A stretch of 45,678 nt of DNA, taken from the NCBI GenBank assembly GCA_945787295.1, contig CALZHQ010000030.1, forward strand, positions 1 through 45,678. Direction: 5' to 3'. This document shows, in pieces, positions 8,152 to 15,628 of this stretch. Each line of letters opens with the position of its first letter. Position 1 is the first letter of the stretch. This DNA comes from an uncultured Desulfuromonadales bacterium (lineage in GTDB: Bacteria; Desulfobacterota; Desulfuromonadia; Desulfuromonadales; Geopsychrobacteraceae). A program made the position numbers and the translations under genes. Under the pieces are notes generated by a model, which saw only the letters and a list, made by a program, of their open reading frames with translations, made no database searches and was not told the DNA's origin.

Positions 8152-9009
8152 ATGAAGAATCATAAGACGATCATCCTGTCGAACCAGGAGATTTCACCCG
8201 GTTATTACCGGATGCGGATCTTGGCACCGGAATATAATAAGCTGGCCGAGCCGGGACAGTTTGTTATGTTTCGCGTGCAGCGTTCGTTGCCACCTTTGTT
8301 GCGGCGGCCGTTCGGTATTTTTCGAACCGGTTATGCCGAGCCTGATTGTGACGGAATGCCGGCAAAGGAGTTTATCGAACTGATTTACAAAGTTGTCGGG
8401 AGCGGTACAGAGATAATGCAGGATCTGCATCAGGGCGACCGGATCGAGTTGCTCGGTCCACTGGGCCGAGGCTTTGATCTGGGCGATCCGGACGCGGAGA
8501 AAATTCTTGTCGGTGGTGGTATCGGTCTGGTGCCGCTCTATATGCTGGCAGAGAAAATGGTTGCCAACTCCAAGGTGCGTTTGTTGATGGGGGGGCGGAC
8601 CCGGGACGACATCATTACGGTCACCGAATTTGAGCGGCTCGGCGTGGAAACCTATGTGTCAACCGAAGATGGCAGCCTCGGTGAAGGGGGGTTGGTGACC
8701 CAGGTTCTTGAGCGTAAGCTCGATAAGTATCCAAAAGCTTCTGTCTATGCCTGTGGCCCGATGCCGATGATCGACGCCGTGCAAAAGATCTGCAGCCGTC
8801 GCGGAACCTCTTTGCAGGTTTCGCTGGAAGCCTTGATGGCCTGCGGGGTTGGTGCATGCCTCGGTTGTGTCGTTAAGGGGGCCGGGCATACTGATGAAAA
8901 TCCCCAGTACCTTTGCACCTGCAAACAGGGCCCGGTTTTTCAGGCCGAACAGCTGGATTGGAGTCGTTTGGAAAATCGAGATGAAGAGTGTAGAGGGTGC
9001 GCTAAATGA
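8152..9009 (+). CDS. pyrK: Dihydroorotate dehydrogenase B electron transfer subunit
   Basis: The 285-residue subunit carries FAD and a [2Fe-2S] cluster and passes electrons from PyrD to NAD+. The flavin motif RRPFG is at residues 51-55, GGGIGLVPLY marks the NAD-binding lobe, CGPMPM is near residue 200, and the cluster ligands are Cys231, Cys236, Cys239 and Cys257 (CGVGACLGC and CKQGPVF). After the usual end, about 20 extra residues follow with a further Cys pair (Cys280, Cys283). The ATG at 8152 follows AAGGAG. The stop overlaps the pyrD start as ATGA, so the two subunits are coupled, as expected for a class 1B heterotetramer in pyrimidine synthesis. Confidence 0.95.
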   Translation: MKNHKTIILSNQEISPGYYRMRILAPEYNKLAEPGQFVMFRVQRSLPPLLRRPFGIFRTGYAEPDCDGMPAKEFIELIYKVVGSGTEIMQDLHQGDRIELLGPLGRGFDLGDPDAEKILVGGGIGLVPLYMLAEKMVANSKVRLLMGGRTRDDIITVTEFERLGVETYVSTEDGSLGEGGLVTQVLERKLDKYPKASVYACGPMPMIDAVQKICSRRGTSLQVSLEALMACGVGACLGCVVKGAGHTDENPQYLCTCKQGPVFQAEQLDWSRLENRDEECRGCAK

Positions 9010-9953
9010 CAAAACTAAAGGGGCAAACAGTGAAACTGACGCGGCCCAAAATGGCCGTTGAGATCGCCGGTCTGCAGCTGAAAAATCCGGTGATGCCGGC
9101 GTCCGGAACCTTCGGCTACGGCGAAGAGTACTCGCCTTATCTTGATCTCAATCGCCTCGGAGCAATTGTCACCAAGGGCTTGTCATTGAATCCGAAGGCG
9201 GGGAACGCGACGCCGCGGATCTGTGAAACCGTCAGCGGCATGCTCAACGCCATCGGTTTACAGAATGTCGGCATTGAGGCTTTTGTCAAGCACAAGATGC
9301 CGTTTCTCGATCAGTTCAACTCGCCGGTTATCGTCAACTTTTTTGGCAATACCTTGGAAGAATACGTCGAAGTCGCGGCACGGCTGGAGGATGTCCCCGG
9401 AGTTGCCGGACTGGAGATGAATATCTCCTGCCCGAACGTCAAACATGGGGGGATTGTTTTCGGTACTGAAGCGCGCGCGGCCCATGAGGTTGTTTCACAG
9501 GTGCGGAAAATATCCAAGAAACCACTGATCGTCAAGCTGACGCCGAATGTCACCAACATTCAGGTGACCGCCAAAGCCGTTGAAGACGCCGGAGCAGACG
9601 CCATCAGCCTGATCAATACCCTCACCGGGATGGCGGTTGATGTCAAAACCCGTAAGCCGCGCATCGCCAATACCATCGGCGGTCTCTCCGGCCCGGCGAT
9701 CCGACCGATTGCCGTGCGTATGGTGCATCAGGTGGTGCAGGCGGTCAAGCTGCCGGTTATCGGGATCGGTGGGATTTCCCGCGCCATGGACGCCCTGGAG
9801 TTTCTCATCGTTGGCGCCAAGGCGGTGCAGGTCGGGACCGCCAACTTTGTCGATCCGAATGCCATGGCGACGATCATCGACGGATTGGAAGAATTCTGTC
9901 AAAATGAAGGGATTGAGGATATCAACGAGTTGATCGGAACTTTGGAGGTCTAA
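9006..9953 (+). CDS. pyrD: Dihydroorotate dehydrogenase, class 1B catalytic subunit
   Basis: A 315-residue FMN enzyme oxidising dihydroorotate to orotate. NPVMPASGTFGYG at about residues 28-40, GLEMNISCPNVKHGG with the class 1 catalytic cysteine, and NTLTGMAVD are clear family marks, and the presence of PyrK upstream fixes class 1B (NAD-linked, cytosolic). The ATG at 9006 overlaps the pyrK stop; a second in-frame ATG (MAVEIAG) lies further in and cannot be excluded. It shares the operon with pyrK; the next gene follows after 12 bases. Confidence 0.95.
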   Translation: MTKLKGQTVKLTRPKMAVEIAGLQLKNPVMPASGTFGYGEEYSPYLDLNRLGAIVTKGLSLNPKAGNATPRICETVSGMLNAIGLQNVGIEAFVKHKMPFLDQFNSPVIVNFFGNTLEEYVEVAARLEDVPGVAGLEMNISCPNVKHGGIVFGTEARAAHEVVSQVRKISKKPLIVKLTPNVTNIQVTAKAVEDAGADAISLINTLTGMAVDVKTRKPRIANTIGGLSGPAIRPIAVRMVHQVVQAVKLPVIGIGGISRAMDALEFLIVGAKAVQVGTANFVDPNAMATIIDGLEEFCQNEGIEDINELIGTLEV

Positions 9954-9965
9954 CAGGCCCAGCAT

Positions 9966-12617
9966 ATGGAAGTCATCGCCACCCACGTGAATGCCGATTT
10001 TGACTGTCTCGGCTCGATGATCGCTGCCAAGCGTTTGTATCCCGAAGCGGTGCTGGTGTTTCCAGGTGGACAGGAACGTGGCTTGCGAGATTTTCTCTTG
10101 CAGAGCACCCTGTACGCCTATGGTGTCAAGGGGATTCGGGATATCGACCTTGAACAGGTCAGCCGCTTGATTTTGGTCGATGTCCGCAGCTCTTCCCGGA
10201 TCGGCCAGTTTGCCGAGATTGTCGATAAACCGGATATCGATATCCATATTTACGATCATCACCCCAGTGATGAAAAAACGATCTCCGGCCACTTCGAGCA
10301 GATCGAAGAGGTCGGCGCAACGACCACCATCCTGACCCATCTGTTTATCGAACGGGGAATTGTGCCGACGCCGGATGAGGCGACCATGATGATGCTCGGT
10401 CTTTACGAGGATACCGGGCACCTGTTGTTCACCGGGACCACGCCGCGCGATTATCAGGCGGCAGCATTCCTGCTTGAACACGGAGCTAACCTCAATACCG
10501 TAGCCGATTTTCTGGTCCGGGAGATGACGCCGGAGCAGATCGATCTGCTCAACGAACTGCTGAAGTCCTGCCAAAAAAAGATCATTAATGGTGTCGAGGT
10601 TGCGATCGCCTATGCCTCAATCGATTACTATGTTGGCGACATCTCCTCGCTGGCGCACAAGCTGAAAGACATTGAGAATCTCAATGTCTTGATTGTTGCC
10701 GTGCGGATGGAGGATCGAATCTTTCTGGTCGGGCGTTCGCGGGTCCCGGAGGTTCATGTCGGCGAGCTGTTTCATGCGTTCGGCGGCGGCGGTCACGCAT
10801 TCGCTTCTTCAGCGACGGTTCGAGATATTCCCCTGGTTCAGCTGCTCGATCAGCTGGAAGAACTGTTGCTCAAGTCGGTCCGTTCACGCTGTGAAGCACA
10901 GCATCTGATGTCGGCTCCGGTAAAAACCTTGCCGTTAACGGCGACGATCCAGGAAGCACATGAGCTGATGGCGCGCTTCAGTTTTAATGCGGTCCCGGTG
11001 CTGAATGGAGAACATCTGGTTGGAATCATTACCCGGCAAGTTGTCGAAAAAGCCTCTCACCACAAGCTGCAGCGGATGTCTGTTGCTGAGGTGATGACCA
11101 CCGATTTTGATATAGTGACTCCCGACACTTCGCTTGAACATTTGCAGCGGGGCATTATAGAGCATAATCAGCGCTGTATTCCGGTGGTGAGTCAGGGCCA
11201 GCTGGTCGGTATCGTAACGCGAACCGACCTTTTGCGTTACCTGATCGGTGACCGCCAGGAACGTGAAGACAGTTTGCCGGTCGAGTCAGGCCGCGGTGGC
11301 TTGCGCTTGAAACGGAAAAATCTGGCCCGCTTGATCGATGCCCAACTGCCTAAATATATTCGCGCACTGCTGCACGATTTAGGCGAGGTTGCGGATCAGC
11401 AAGGGGTGAAAATTTACCTGGTTGGCGGTTTCGTCCGCGATCTGCTGTTGCGCCAGGAGAACCTCGACATTGATGTGGTGGTCGAGGGGGATGGCATCGC
11501 TTTTGCGGAGGCTTTTGCCAAGACGACGCCATGTCGGGTCCGCTCGCACGATAAATTTGCCACGGCGGTTATCGTCCTGCCGGATGACTTTAAAATCGAT
11601 GTCGCTTCTGCGCGGCTGGAATACTACGAGAAGCCTGCTGCCTTGCCGATGGTGGAGCATTCTTCAATCCGGCATGATCTGTATCGGCGCGATTTCTCCA
11701 TTAATACCCTGACAATCTCATTGAATCATGACAGTTACGGGCAGCTGCTCGATTTTTTTGGTGGCCAGCGTGATCTGAAAGACAAGTCGATCCGGATCCT
11801 GCACAATCTCAGCCTGATTGAAGATCCCACCCGATTGTTTCGCGCTGTCCGTTTTGAGCAGCGGCTCGGATTCAGGATTGGCCAGCAGACCGAGCGGTTG
11901 ATGCGCAGTGCGGTACGCATGAACCTGGTCAAAAAAGTCGGCGGCGCCAGAATCCTCAGTGAACTGCGACAGATTCTCGATGAACCCCAGGTGATTTCCG
12001 CTCTCCGGCGGTTGGAGCAGTTTGATCTGCTGAAATTTATCGACCCGCATCTGCGTTTTGATCGCAAGTCAGCTCAGATGATTGTCGCGGCAGAAAAATC
12101 GAGCAGCTGGTTCGATCTGCTTTATACCGGCGAAAAATATCATCGCTGGCTTCTCTATCTGCTCTGCCTGCTCAGCTCTTTATCGCACAAAGGGATTCTG
12201 CGGGTTTGTCGCTGGCTTGATCTGCAGCCGAAATATCAAGACCTGCTGTTGTCGCAGTTACAGAAAGGGCTGCAATCCCTGAAACTGGCCAATTTTTTTG
12301 CAGAAAGAGGCAAGCCGCCGAAAAACAGCGATATCTATCATTGGTTCAATGGATTGTCGCTCGAGATGATTCTGTTTTTGATGTCCAGGACCGAGCATGA
12401 AAATGTCCGTAAGTGGATCTCCCAGTATGTGACCCACCTCCGTAAAATAAGGGTGCTTCTCGACGGCAATGGTCTGATCGATCTTGGACTGCAGCCGGGG
12501 CCACATTTCCATAAGGTTTTTCTGACTTTGCTTGATGCGCGACTTAACGGTGAGATTCGTACCCTCGAAGACGAGAAGTCATTAGTGCGTGAGCAGTTTG
12601 TTGTGATTAGAAAATAA
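9966..12617 (+). CDS. DHH-CBS-CBS-tRNA nucleotidyltransferase (probably A-adding)
   Basis: An 883-residue fusion. Residues 1-290 form a DHH/DHHA1 phosphoesterase (HVNADFD at 7-13, DHH at 97-99, GGGGHAFASSA at 273-283). Two CBS domains follow (about 312-370 and 372-430). The class II nucleotidyltransferase head begins at about 480 with LVGGFVRD and the catalytic DID at 501-503, then RRDFSINTLT and EDPTRLFRAVRFEQRLGF. Enzymes of this layout are known from Aquifex and Geobacter-type bacteria, where CCA addition is split between CC-adding and A-adding enzymes; this one is probably the A-adding type, but discrimination needs motif alignment. The DHH module is expected to be a 3'-5' nuclease-like or oligonucleotide phosphoesterase domain. 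No CC-adding partner is in the window. Confidence 0.9.
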   Translation: MEVIATHVNADFDCLGSMIAAKRLYPEAVLVFPGGQERGLRDFLLQSTLYAYGVKGIRDIDLEQVSRLILVDVRSSSRIGQFAEIVDKPDIDIHIYDHHPSDEKTISGHFEQIEEVGATTTILTHLFIERGIVPTPDEATMMMLGLYEDTGHLLFTGTTPRDYQAAAFLLEHGANLNTVADFLVREMTPEQIDLLNELLKSCQKKIINGVEVAIAYASIDYYVGDISSLAHKLKDIENLNVLIVAVRMEDRIFLVGRSRVPEVHVGELFHAFGGGGHAFASSATVRDIPLVQLLDQLEELLLKSVRSRCEAQHLMSAPVKTLPLTATIQEAHELMARFSFNAVPVLNGEHLVGIITRQVVEKASHHKLQRMSVAEVMTTDFDIVTPDTSLEHLQRGIIEHNQRCIPVVSQGQLVGIVTRTDLLRYLIGDRQEREDSLPVESGRGGLRLKRKNLARLIDAQLPKYIRALLHDLGEVADQQGVKIYLVGGFVRDLLLRQENLDIDVVVEGDGIAFAEAFAKTTPCRVRSHDKFATAVIVLPDDFKIDVASARLEYYEKPAALPMVEHSSIRHDLYRRDFSINTLTISLNHDSYGQLLDFFGGQRDLKDKSIRILHNLSLIEDPTRLFRAVRFEQRLGFRIGQQTERLMRSAVRMNLVKKVGGARILSELRQILDEPQVISALRRLEQFDLLKFIDPHLRFDRKSAQMIVAAEKSSSWFDLLYTGEKYHRWLLYLLCLLSSLSHKGILRVCRWLDLQPKYQDLLLSQLQKGLQSLKLANFFAERGKPPKNSDIYHWFNGLSLEMILFLMSRTEHENVRKWISQYVTHLRKIRVLLDGNGLIDLGLQPGPHFHKVFLTLLDARLNGEIRTLEDEKSLVREQFVVIRK

Positions 12618-12722
12618 GTCCTTTTTATCCACAGTTCATTCCACCTTCTGCTGGACCATTTCGGCGATATTGACTATATTCTGACGCTGTGTTGGTAAAT
12701 GTTGTAACCCGTTTGAGGCTTG

Positions 12723-13409
12723 ATGGAAGAAATCATTTCTAAAATATCGATCATGCTGGTGCCGGCATTGTTGGCAATCACCATGCATGAAGTTGCTCAT
12801 GGCTATGTGGCAGAACGCTTCGGTGATCCGACAGCACGCCTGCTGGGTCGATTAAATCTGAACCCGATGAGGCACCTCGATCCGATCGGCACCGTGGCTA
12901 TTTTTGTTTTCGGTTTCGGTTGGGCCAGGCCGGTGCCGGTTAACGCCGGGAACCTGCGCCGACCGAAGCGGGATATGATCTGGGTGGCGTTAGCCGGGCC
13001 TGTGACAAACCTGCTGTTAGCCATTCTGTCGGCGCTACTGTTACGCGCCTTAGGGGCTTTGGAAGCGACTTCTGTGGGAGGCTCAGATCTTTTTATCCAG
13101 ATGGCCAAACCGATCAGGATGATGGCCGGTTTCAGTCTCTATATCAATGTTCTGCTCGGGGTTTTTAACCTGGTGCCGTTGCCGCCGCTGGACGGTGGCA
13201 GGATTTTGACCGGAATCCTGCCGGAAAAGCAGGCCTTGCTGGTTAATCGCCTCGAGCCGTTCGGCTTTATTCTGATTCTGTTGCTGGTCTTTTTTACCGA
13301 CCTCTGGTCGCTGGTTCTGGCCCCCTTGATTAACGGCCTGGTTATCTTTCTGGCCGGCTCGCAAGTGGGTCTGGTAGAACAAGCGATGAGTTTTCTTTTC
13401 GGGCATTAG
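12723..13409 (+). CDS. Membrane site-2 protease family (M50) zinc metalloprotease
   Basis: A 228-residue multi-spanning membrane protein. The zinc motif HEVAH is at residues 22-26 in the first membrane segment, followed by GDPTARLLGRLNLNP. The second metal motif, NLVPLPPLDGGRIL, sits near residue 155. This is the short YwhC-like S2P form without a PDZ domain. Such proteins cleave within membranes, but the substrate is unknown. ATG 12723 is preferred over the overlapping TTG at 12720 because GAGG (12714-12717) is spaced properly. It lies six bases upstream of scpA, an association seen in many genomes and probably only transcriptional. Confidence 0.92.
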   Translation: MEEIISKISIMLVPALLAITMHEVAHGYVAERFGDPTARLLGRLNLNPMRHLDPIGTVAIFVFGFGWARPVPVNAGNLRRPKRDMIWVALAGPVTNLLLAILSALLLRALGALEATSVGGSDLFIQMAKPIRMMAGFSLYINVLLGVFNLVPLPPLDGGRILTGILPEKQALLVNRLEPFGFILILLLVFFTDLWSLVLAPLINGLVIFLAGSQVGLVEQAMSFLFGH

Positions 13410-13415
13410 TCGTTT

Positions 13416-14183
13416 ATGTCGATTCTGATCCAGCTGGAAAATTTCTCCGGTCCCCTCGATCTGCTGCTGCATCTGATCAAGACCCATGAGATGGATATTT
13501 ATGACATCCAGATGGTGGAGATCACTGAGCAGTATCTGTCGATCATTGAACAGATGAAGCAGCTCGATCTCGATGTGGCGGGAGAGTTCCTGTTGATGGC
13601 AGCCACTCTGATTCACATCAAATCGCGCATGCTGCTGCCGGTCAGTGATGAAGTCGATGAGGAGGAAGGCGAAGACCCCCGTGCCGAGCTGGTCCGCCGG
13701 TTGCTGGAATATCAGCGTTACAAGGAGGCGGCGCATTCATTGGCAGAATTACCACTTCTTGAGCGGGACATCTTTGCCGGGCATTATGTGCCGACCGAAA
13801 TACTCGATGCGGATGCTGCAGACGAAGTTTCAGTCGGTGTTTATCAGCTGGCCGAAGCGTTTCATCGCTTATTGAAAGAAATACCGGCAGAAGTGTTTCA
13901 CGAGGTTGTTCGTGAACAGCTATCGGTTGCCGAGCATATCCAGATTGTTCTGGAGCGCCTGGCGAATAACAAGCGTTTATTGTTTCGCGAAATCTTCTCT
14001 GGGCAGCCCCAGCGACAGGAGCTGGTCGTGACTTTTCTGGCCACTCTGGAGTTGGTGAAAATGCGCATGATTAAAGTTGAGCAGGCGAATGAGTTTGGTG
14101 AGATCTGGCTGTCTTTGGCGGTTTCTGAACCTAACCCGGAATCGCCTGTAGAACTGGCAGAGGATGTTTTCGGCTATGGCTGA
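13416..14183 (+). CDS. scpA: Segregation and condensation protein A
   Basis: The 255-residue kleisin of the SMC-ScpAB condensin. The N-terminal LENFSGPLDLLLHLIKTHEMDIYDI and the VAGEFLLMAATLIHIKSRMLLP helix are diagnostic; an acidic linker (DEVDEEEGED) separates them from the C-terminal winged helix. It bridges SMC heads with ScpB during chromosome segregation. The gene overlaps scpB by eight bases and starts six bases after the protease gene. Confidence 0.95.
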   Translation: MSILIQLENFSGPLDLLLHLIKTHEMDIYDIQMVEITEQYLSIIEQMKQLDLDVAGEFLLMAATLIHIKSRMLLPVSDEVDEEEGEDPRAELVRRLLEYQRYKEAAHSLAELPLLERDIFAGHYVPTEILDADAADEVSVGVYQLAEAFHRLLKEIPAEVFHEVVREQLSVAEHIQIVLERLANNKRLLFREIFSGQPQRQELVVTFLATLELVKMRMIKVEQANEFGEIWLSLAVSEPNPESPVELAEDVFGYG

Positions 14184-14748
14184 GTTGAAAAGGATCATCG
14201 AGGCTTATATTTTTGCCGCCGAAACCCCCCTGTCCTTGGAGCGTCTCTGTGTCTTATTGGAAAAACCGCGTGGTGAAGTGCGAGAGGTTGTCGAGCAGTT
14301 GCAGGTCGATTTTACTGAGGGCCACCGCGGGTTCTACTTGGCCGAAATAGCCGGCGGTTTTCAGTTTCGGACAGATGCAGCTCTCGCGCCTTGGCTGAGG
14401 AAGTTGAGCAAGGAGCGTCCATTCCGCTTTTCCCAGGCCGCCTTGGAAACCTTGGCCATCATTGCTTATCGACAGCCGGTAACCCGGGCTGAAATTGAAT
14501 ATCTACGGGGCGTGGATTCGGGGGGGGTGATGAAAACTCTGCTGGAGAAGAATTTGTTGAAGATCCTTGGCAAAAAGGATGTGCCCGGACGTCCTTTGAT
14601 GTATGGCACCAGCCGCCAGTTTCTGGAGTTGTTCGGCCTTAAGGACCTGCACGACCTGCCAACGCTGAAAGAATTCAGTGCGCTAGCCCCCGAATTGGAA
14701 GAGGCCGTCCCGCTGGAACCTGATGAGGTCGAAGAGACCGATGGCTGA
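14176..14748 (+). CDS. scpB: Segregation and condensation protein B
   Basis: A 190-residue tandem winged-helix protein that binds ScpA in the SMC condensin. Signatures are LKRIIEAYIFAAETPLSLERL at the N-terminus, ALETLAIIAYRQPVTRAEIEYLRGVDSGG in the middle, and GRPLMYGTSRQFLELFGL. The ATG at 14176 matches the usual N-terminus; an in-frame ATG four codons earlier is possible. It overlaps both scpA and the next gene by eight bases, indicating tight translational coupling. Confidence 0.94.
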   Translation: MAELKRIIEAYIFAAETPLSLERLCVLLEKPRGEVREVVEQLQVDFTEGHRGFYLAEIAGGFQFRTDAALAPWLRKLSKERPFRFSQAALETLAIIAYRQPVTRAEIEYLRGVDSGGVMKTLLEKNLLKILGKKDVPGRPLMYGTSRQFLELFGLKDLHDLPTLKEFSALAPELEEAVPLEPDEVEETDG

Positions 14749-15454
14749 GCGTTTGCAAAAATTGATCGCACAGGCAGGCCTCGCATCTCGGCGCCAGGCA
14801 GAAGCCTGGATTGCAGATGGCAAGGTCTTGGTCAACGGCAGTGTTGCTAAGCTGGGTGATCGCGCCGAGCCAGACATTGATCACATTATTGTTAATGGAC
14901 GCATGCTGGCTGTTGCCGAAGAAAAGCTGACGGTTCTGTTAAACAAGCCTCGTGGCTACATCTCCACGTTGAAGGACCCGCAGGGAAGGCCTTTGGTGAC
15001 CGATCTGATTTCTGATCAGTCGCACCGCTTGTTTCCGGTTGGACGCCTCGATTTTAATACCGAAGGTTTATTGTTGCTGACCAATGACGGAGAATTGTCG
15101 CAACGGCTCAGTCATCCGCGCCATCATGTTGAAAAAACTTATCTGGTCAAGGTGCGTGGTGTCTTGTCGAATGAAAAGATCCGTGAACTAGAGCGTGGCG
15201 TGCCGTTGGATGATATAGTAACACAGCCGGCTCGGATCGCTCATGTCAGGACCGGGAAGACAACCAGCTGGTTTGAGTTGACGATTAGAGAGGGCAGAAA
15301 CCGTCAGGTCCGGCGCATGTGCGACGCCGTAGCGCTTTCAGTGGTGCGGTTGAAGAGGATCAGGATTGCCTTTCTCGAACTGGGAAATCTAGCGACGGGC
15401 CGCTATCGTTTTCTAAGTGCTGCTGAAGTCAACAAATTAAAAAAACTGGTTTAA
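14741..15454 (+). CDS. rluB: Pseudouridine synthase, RsuA/RluB family
   Basis: A 237-residue enzyme with an N-terminal S4 RNA-binding domain (LQKLIAQAGLASRRQAEAWI, residues 5-24). The catalytic domain carries GRLDFNTEGLLLLTNDG, including the active-site Asp, and REGRNRQVRRM near the C-terminus. It isomerises a specific uridine in rRNA. The scpA-scpB-rluB order, found widely, favours RluB (23S rRNA) over RsuA, though the exact site cannot be proved here. The ATG at 14741 overlaps scpB. No terminator was recognised downstream. Confidence 0.9.
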   Translation: MAERLQKLIAQAGLASRRQAEAWIADGKVLVNGSVAKLGDRAEPDIDHIIVNGRMLAVAEEKLTVLLNKPRGYISTLKDPQGRPLVTDLISDQSHRLFPVGRLDFNTEGLLLLTNDGELSQRLSHPRHHVEKTYLVKVRGVLSNEKIRELERGVPLDDIVTQPARIAHVRTGKTTSWFELTIREGRNRQVRRMCDAVALSVVRLKRIRIAFLELGNLATGRYRFLSAAEVNKLKKLV

Positions 15455-15552
15455 TTTTTCAGATATCTTGATTAATGATAGATACTGATCTGGTAAGCGA
15501 CTAAAATGGTGCGTGTTATGCTGGTTTTCTCGTGCAATTACCGCTGCTTTAC

Positions 15553-15582
15553 TTGACATAATGCGGAGCCGTCGCGTATTCT
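15553..15582 (+). promoter_or_regulatory. Sigma70-type promoter of the TPR/ExeA-like pair
   Basis: TTGACA (15553-15558), an 18-base spacer and TATTCT (15577-15582) lie about 47 bases before the TPR start codon. The -35 box is perfect and the -10 matches 4 of 6. Confidence 0.6.
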
Positions 15583-15628
15583 CCCTTGATAACATAACTG
15601 CATAATTCCGCTTTTTGGGGGACGATAG

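Noticed and set aside
9495..10574. Long minus-strand open frame of about 359 codons
   Set aside because: It is antisense to the conserved pyrD and the nucleotidyltransferase, with no known motif and a His/Asp/Gln-rich composition typical of shadow frames.
12670..12698. TTGACT followed by TGGTAA as promoter of the site-2 protease gene
   Set aside because: The -10 match is only 2-3 of 6 at a reasonable spacing.
13083..13736. Minus-strand open frame of about 217 codons across the protease/scpA junction
   Set aside because: Antisense to two well-recognised genes; Gln/His-rich shadow.
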